From positions 1 through 7,139 of the forward strand of contig JAESTI010000326.1 of NCBI GenBank assembly GCA_016763665.1: 7,139 bases of DNA, read 5' to 3'. The DNA is from Bacteroidia bacterium (lineage in GTDB: Bacteria > Bacteroidota > Bacteroidia > Flavobacteriales > NORP286). This document shows positions 6,533 through 7,139 of the stretch, in pieces. The notes beneath the pieces were generated by a model. That model made no database searches and was not told the origin of the DNA. It saw only the letters and a program-made list of their open reading frames with translations. The position numbers were made by a program, and so were the translations under genes. How positions within the stretch are numbered: the first letter of the stretch is position 1; every line of letters starts with the position of its first letter.

Positions 6533-7139
6533 TTATTGTTTCCAATTGCTAAGGTCTCGATCGGTAATTTTTTCCACTATTTCAATTTCAGGAATGAATT
6601 TAGCCAGAAGCATTTTTCGTATAGAATCACTGATTATTTGGGTGGTGTCTTCTTTTTTTACATTTTTTAAAATGATCGACCGTAGAGACTTGTTTCTTTT
6701 TAGGGAATCCAGTATATAAAATAATCCTAATTTTCTCAAGGTGTCAGCAGCAATTCTAAATATTTTTTCACTTCCAGGTACTACTGCTTGAGCACTTGGG
6801 TTTATTTTTTCATTAACAATGTCAGGTTCAAATTTTGAATCAACACCAATTATTTCGTATAGTTTTTTTGCAAAACTCACGGGATTAGAATCTAAGTCAT
6901 CATAGAATAAAATATTTATCTGGGATCTATCGAAGTGTGATAAATATCTGTTTAGATGGGTACCTAAAAAATTATCGGTTATAAGGTCTGGTTGTTGTTC
7001 AATAGATTTCTCAAAACTTAATGTGGTTTGTCCTGCACGTTTTCTATATAGATATGAAGAAATTATTCTATCAATTGGGTTTCTTAAACAAGTAATAAGA
7101 GTGGTATCAGGTAAAGTTGATTTAATTCTTTGTGGAACT
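6533..7139 (-). CDS. PAPS-dependent sulfotransferase domain protein, C-terminal part (5' truncated by window edge)
   Basis: The - strand frame is open from the window edge (first full codon at 7136-7138) to TAA 6533-6535, giving 201 residues without a start. The GTG at 6878-6880 is an internal Val, not the beginning of a small separate gene, since the homology continues upstream of it. LITCLRNPIDRIISSYLYRKR (about 14-34 from the edge) matches the 3'-phosphate-binding LRNP..R..S.Y block of sulfotransferases. It is followed by HLNRYLSHFDRSQINILFYDDLDSNP and LYEIIGVDSKFEPDIVNEKINPS, the typical second half of the fold, and ends with DRDLSNWKQ, a common family C-terminus. The upstream PAPS-binding loop is outside the window. 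Carbohydrate sulfotransferases of this kind move sulfate from PAPS to a sugar hydroxyl or amine; three-base spacing to the glycosyltransferase suggests the acceptor is the cluster's glycan (inference). Confidence 0.87.
   Translation of the reverse strand, partial: VPQRIKSTLPDTTLITCLRNPIDRIISSYLYRKRAGQTTLSFEKSIEQQPDLITDNFLGTHLNRYLSHFDRSQINILFYDDLDSNPVSFAKKLYEIIGVDSKFEPDIVNEKINPSAQAVVPGSEKIFRIAADTLRKLGLFYILDSLKRNKSLRSIILKNVKKEDTTQIISDSIRKMLLAKFIPEIEIVEKITDRDLSNWKQ

Noticed and set aside
6510..6719. Small + strand open frame over the sulfotransferase/glycosyltransferase junction
   Set aside because: It is antisense to both genes and resembles no known protein.
6533..6880. A separate small gene starting at GTG 6878-6880
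   Set aside because: The frame stays open to the window edge and encodes sulfotransferase motifs (LRNPIDR..SSYLY) upstream, so the GTG is an internal Val.

Overview
The window is AT-rich, almost fully coding DNA that looks like a member of the Bacteroidota, possibly the Cytophagales. This is an inference: starts lack clear Shine-Dalgarno sequences, TAnnTTTG-type -7 boxes precede two starts, and the proteins read like Bacteroidota versions of their families. No RNA genes, insertion sequences or CRISPR arrays were seen, and no gene-free stretch reaches 300 bases.

Left part (1-2321) is housekeeping-like. It opens with the 3' end of ispD (isoprenoid synthesis, + strand). This runs tail-to-tail into an extended-SDR NAD-dependent epimerase/dehydratase on the - strand, and the two share 49 bases. 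After a short divergent intergenic region comes a SirB1-like (transglutaminase-like fold) gene on the + strand. It is interrupted by one in-frame TAA: homology continues in the same frame immediately after the stop.

Right part (2335-7139) is a surface-glycan cluster entirely on the - strand. Read in its own direction it has a 5'-truncated PAPS-dependent sulfotransferase, an ExoA-like family 2 glycosyltransferase with a C-terminal membrane domain, a 100-base gap with a candidate promoter, a DegT/DnrJ/EryC1 sugar aminotransferase, a small PglC-type phosphoglycosyl transferase overlapping it by ATGA, and an O-antigen ligase/polymerase-family membrane protein. Together they suggest synthesis of an amino sugar, its loading onto a polyprenyl-phosphate carrier, extension, sulfation, and polymerisation or ligation of the glycan.

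The most notable observation is in the last gene of the cluster. Its reading frame ends at a UAA straight after a run of nine T, yet the next 58 codons in the -1 frame encode the expected C-terminal end of the family. Slipped-strand phase variation, transcriptional slippage, -1 ribosomal frameshifting, gene decay or a consensus error could each explain it. The window therefore carries two interrupted genes that face each other 13 bases apart.
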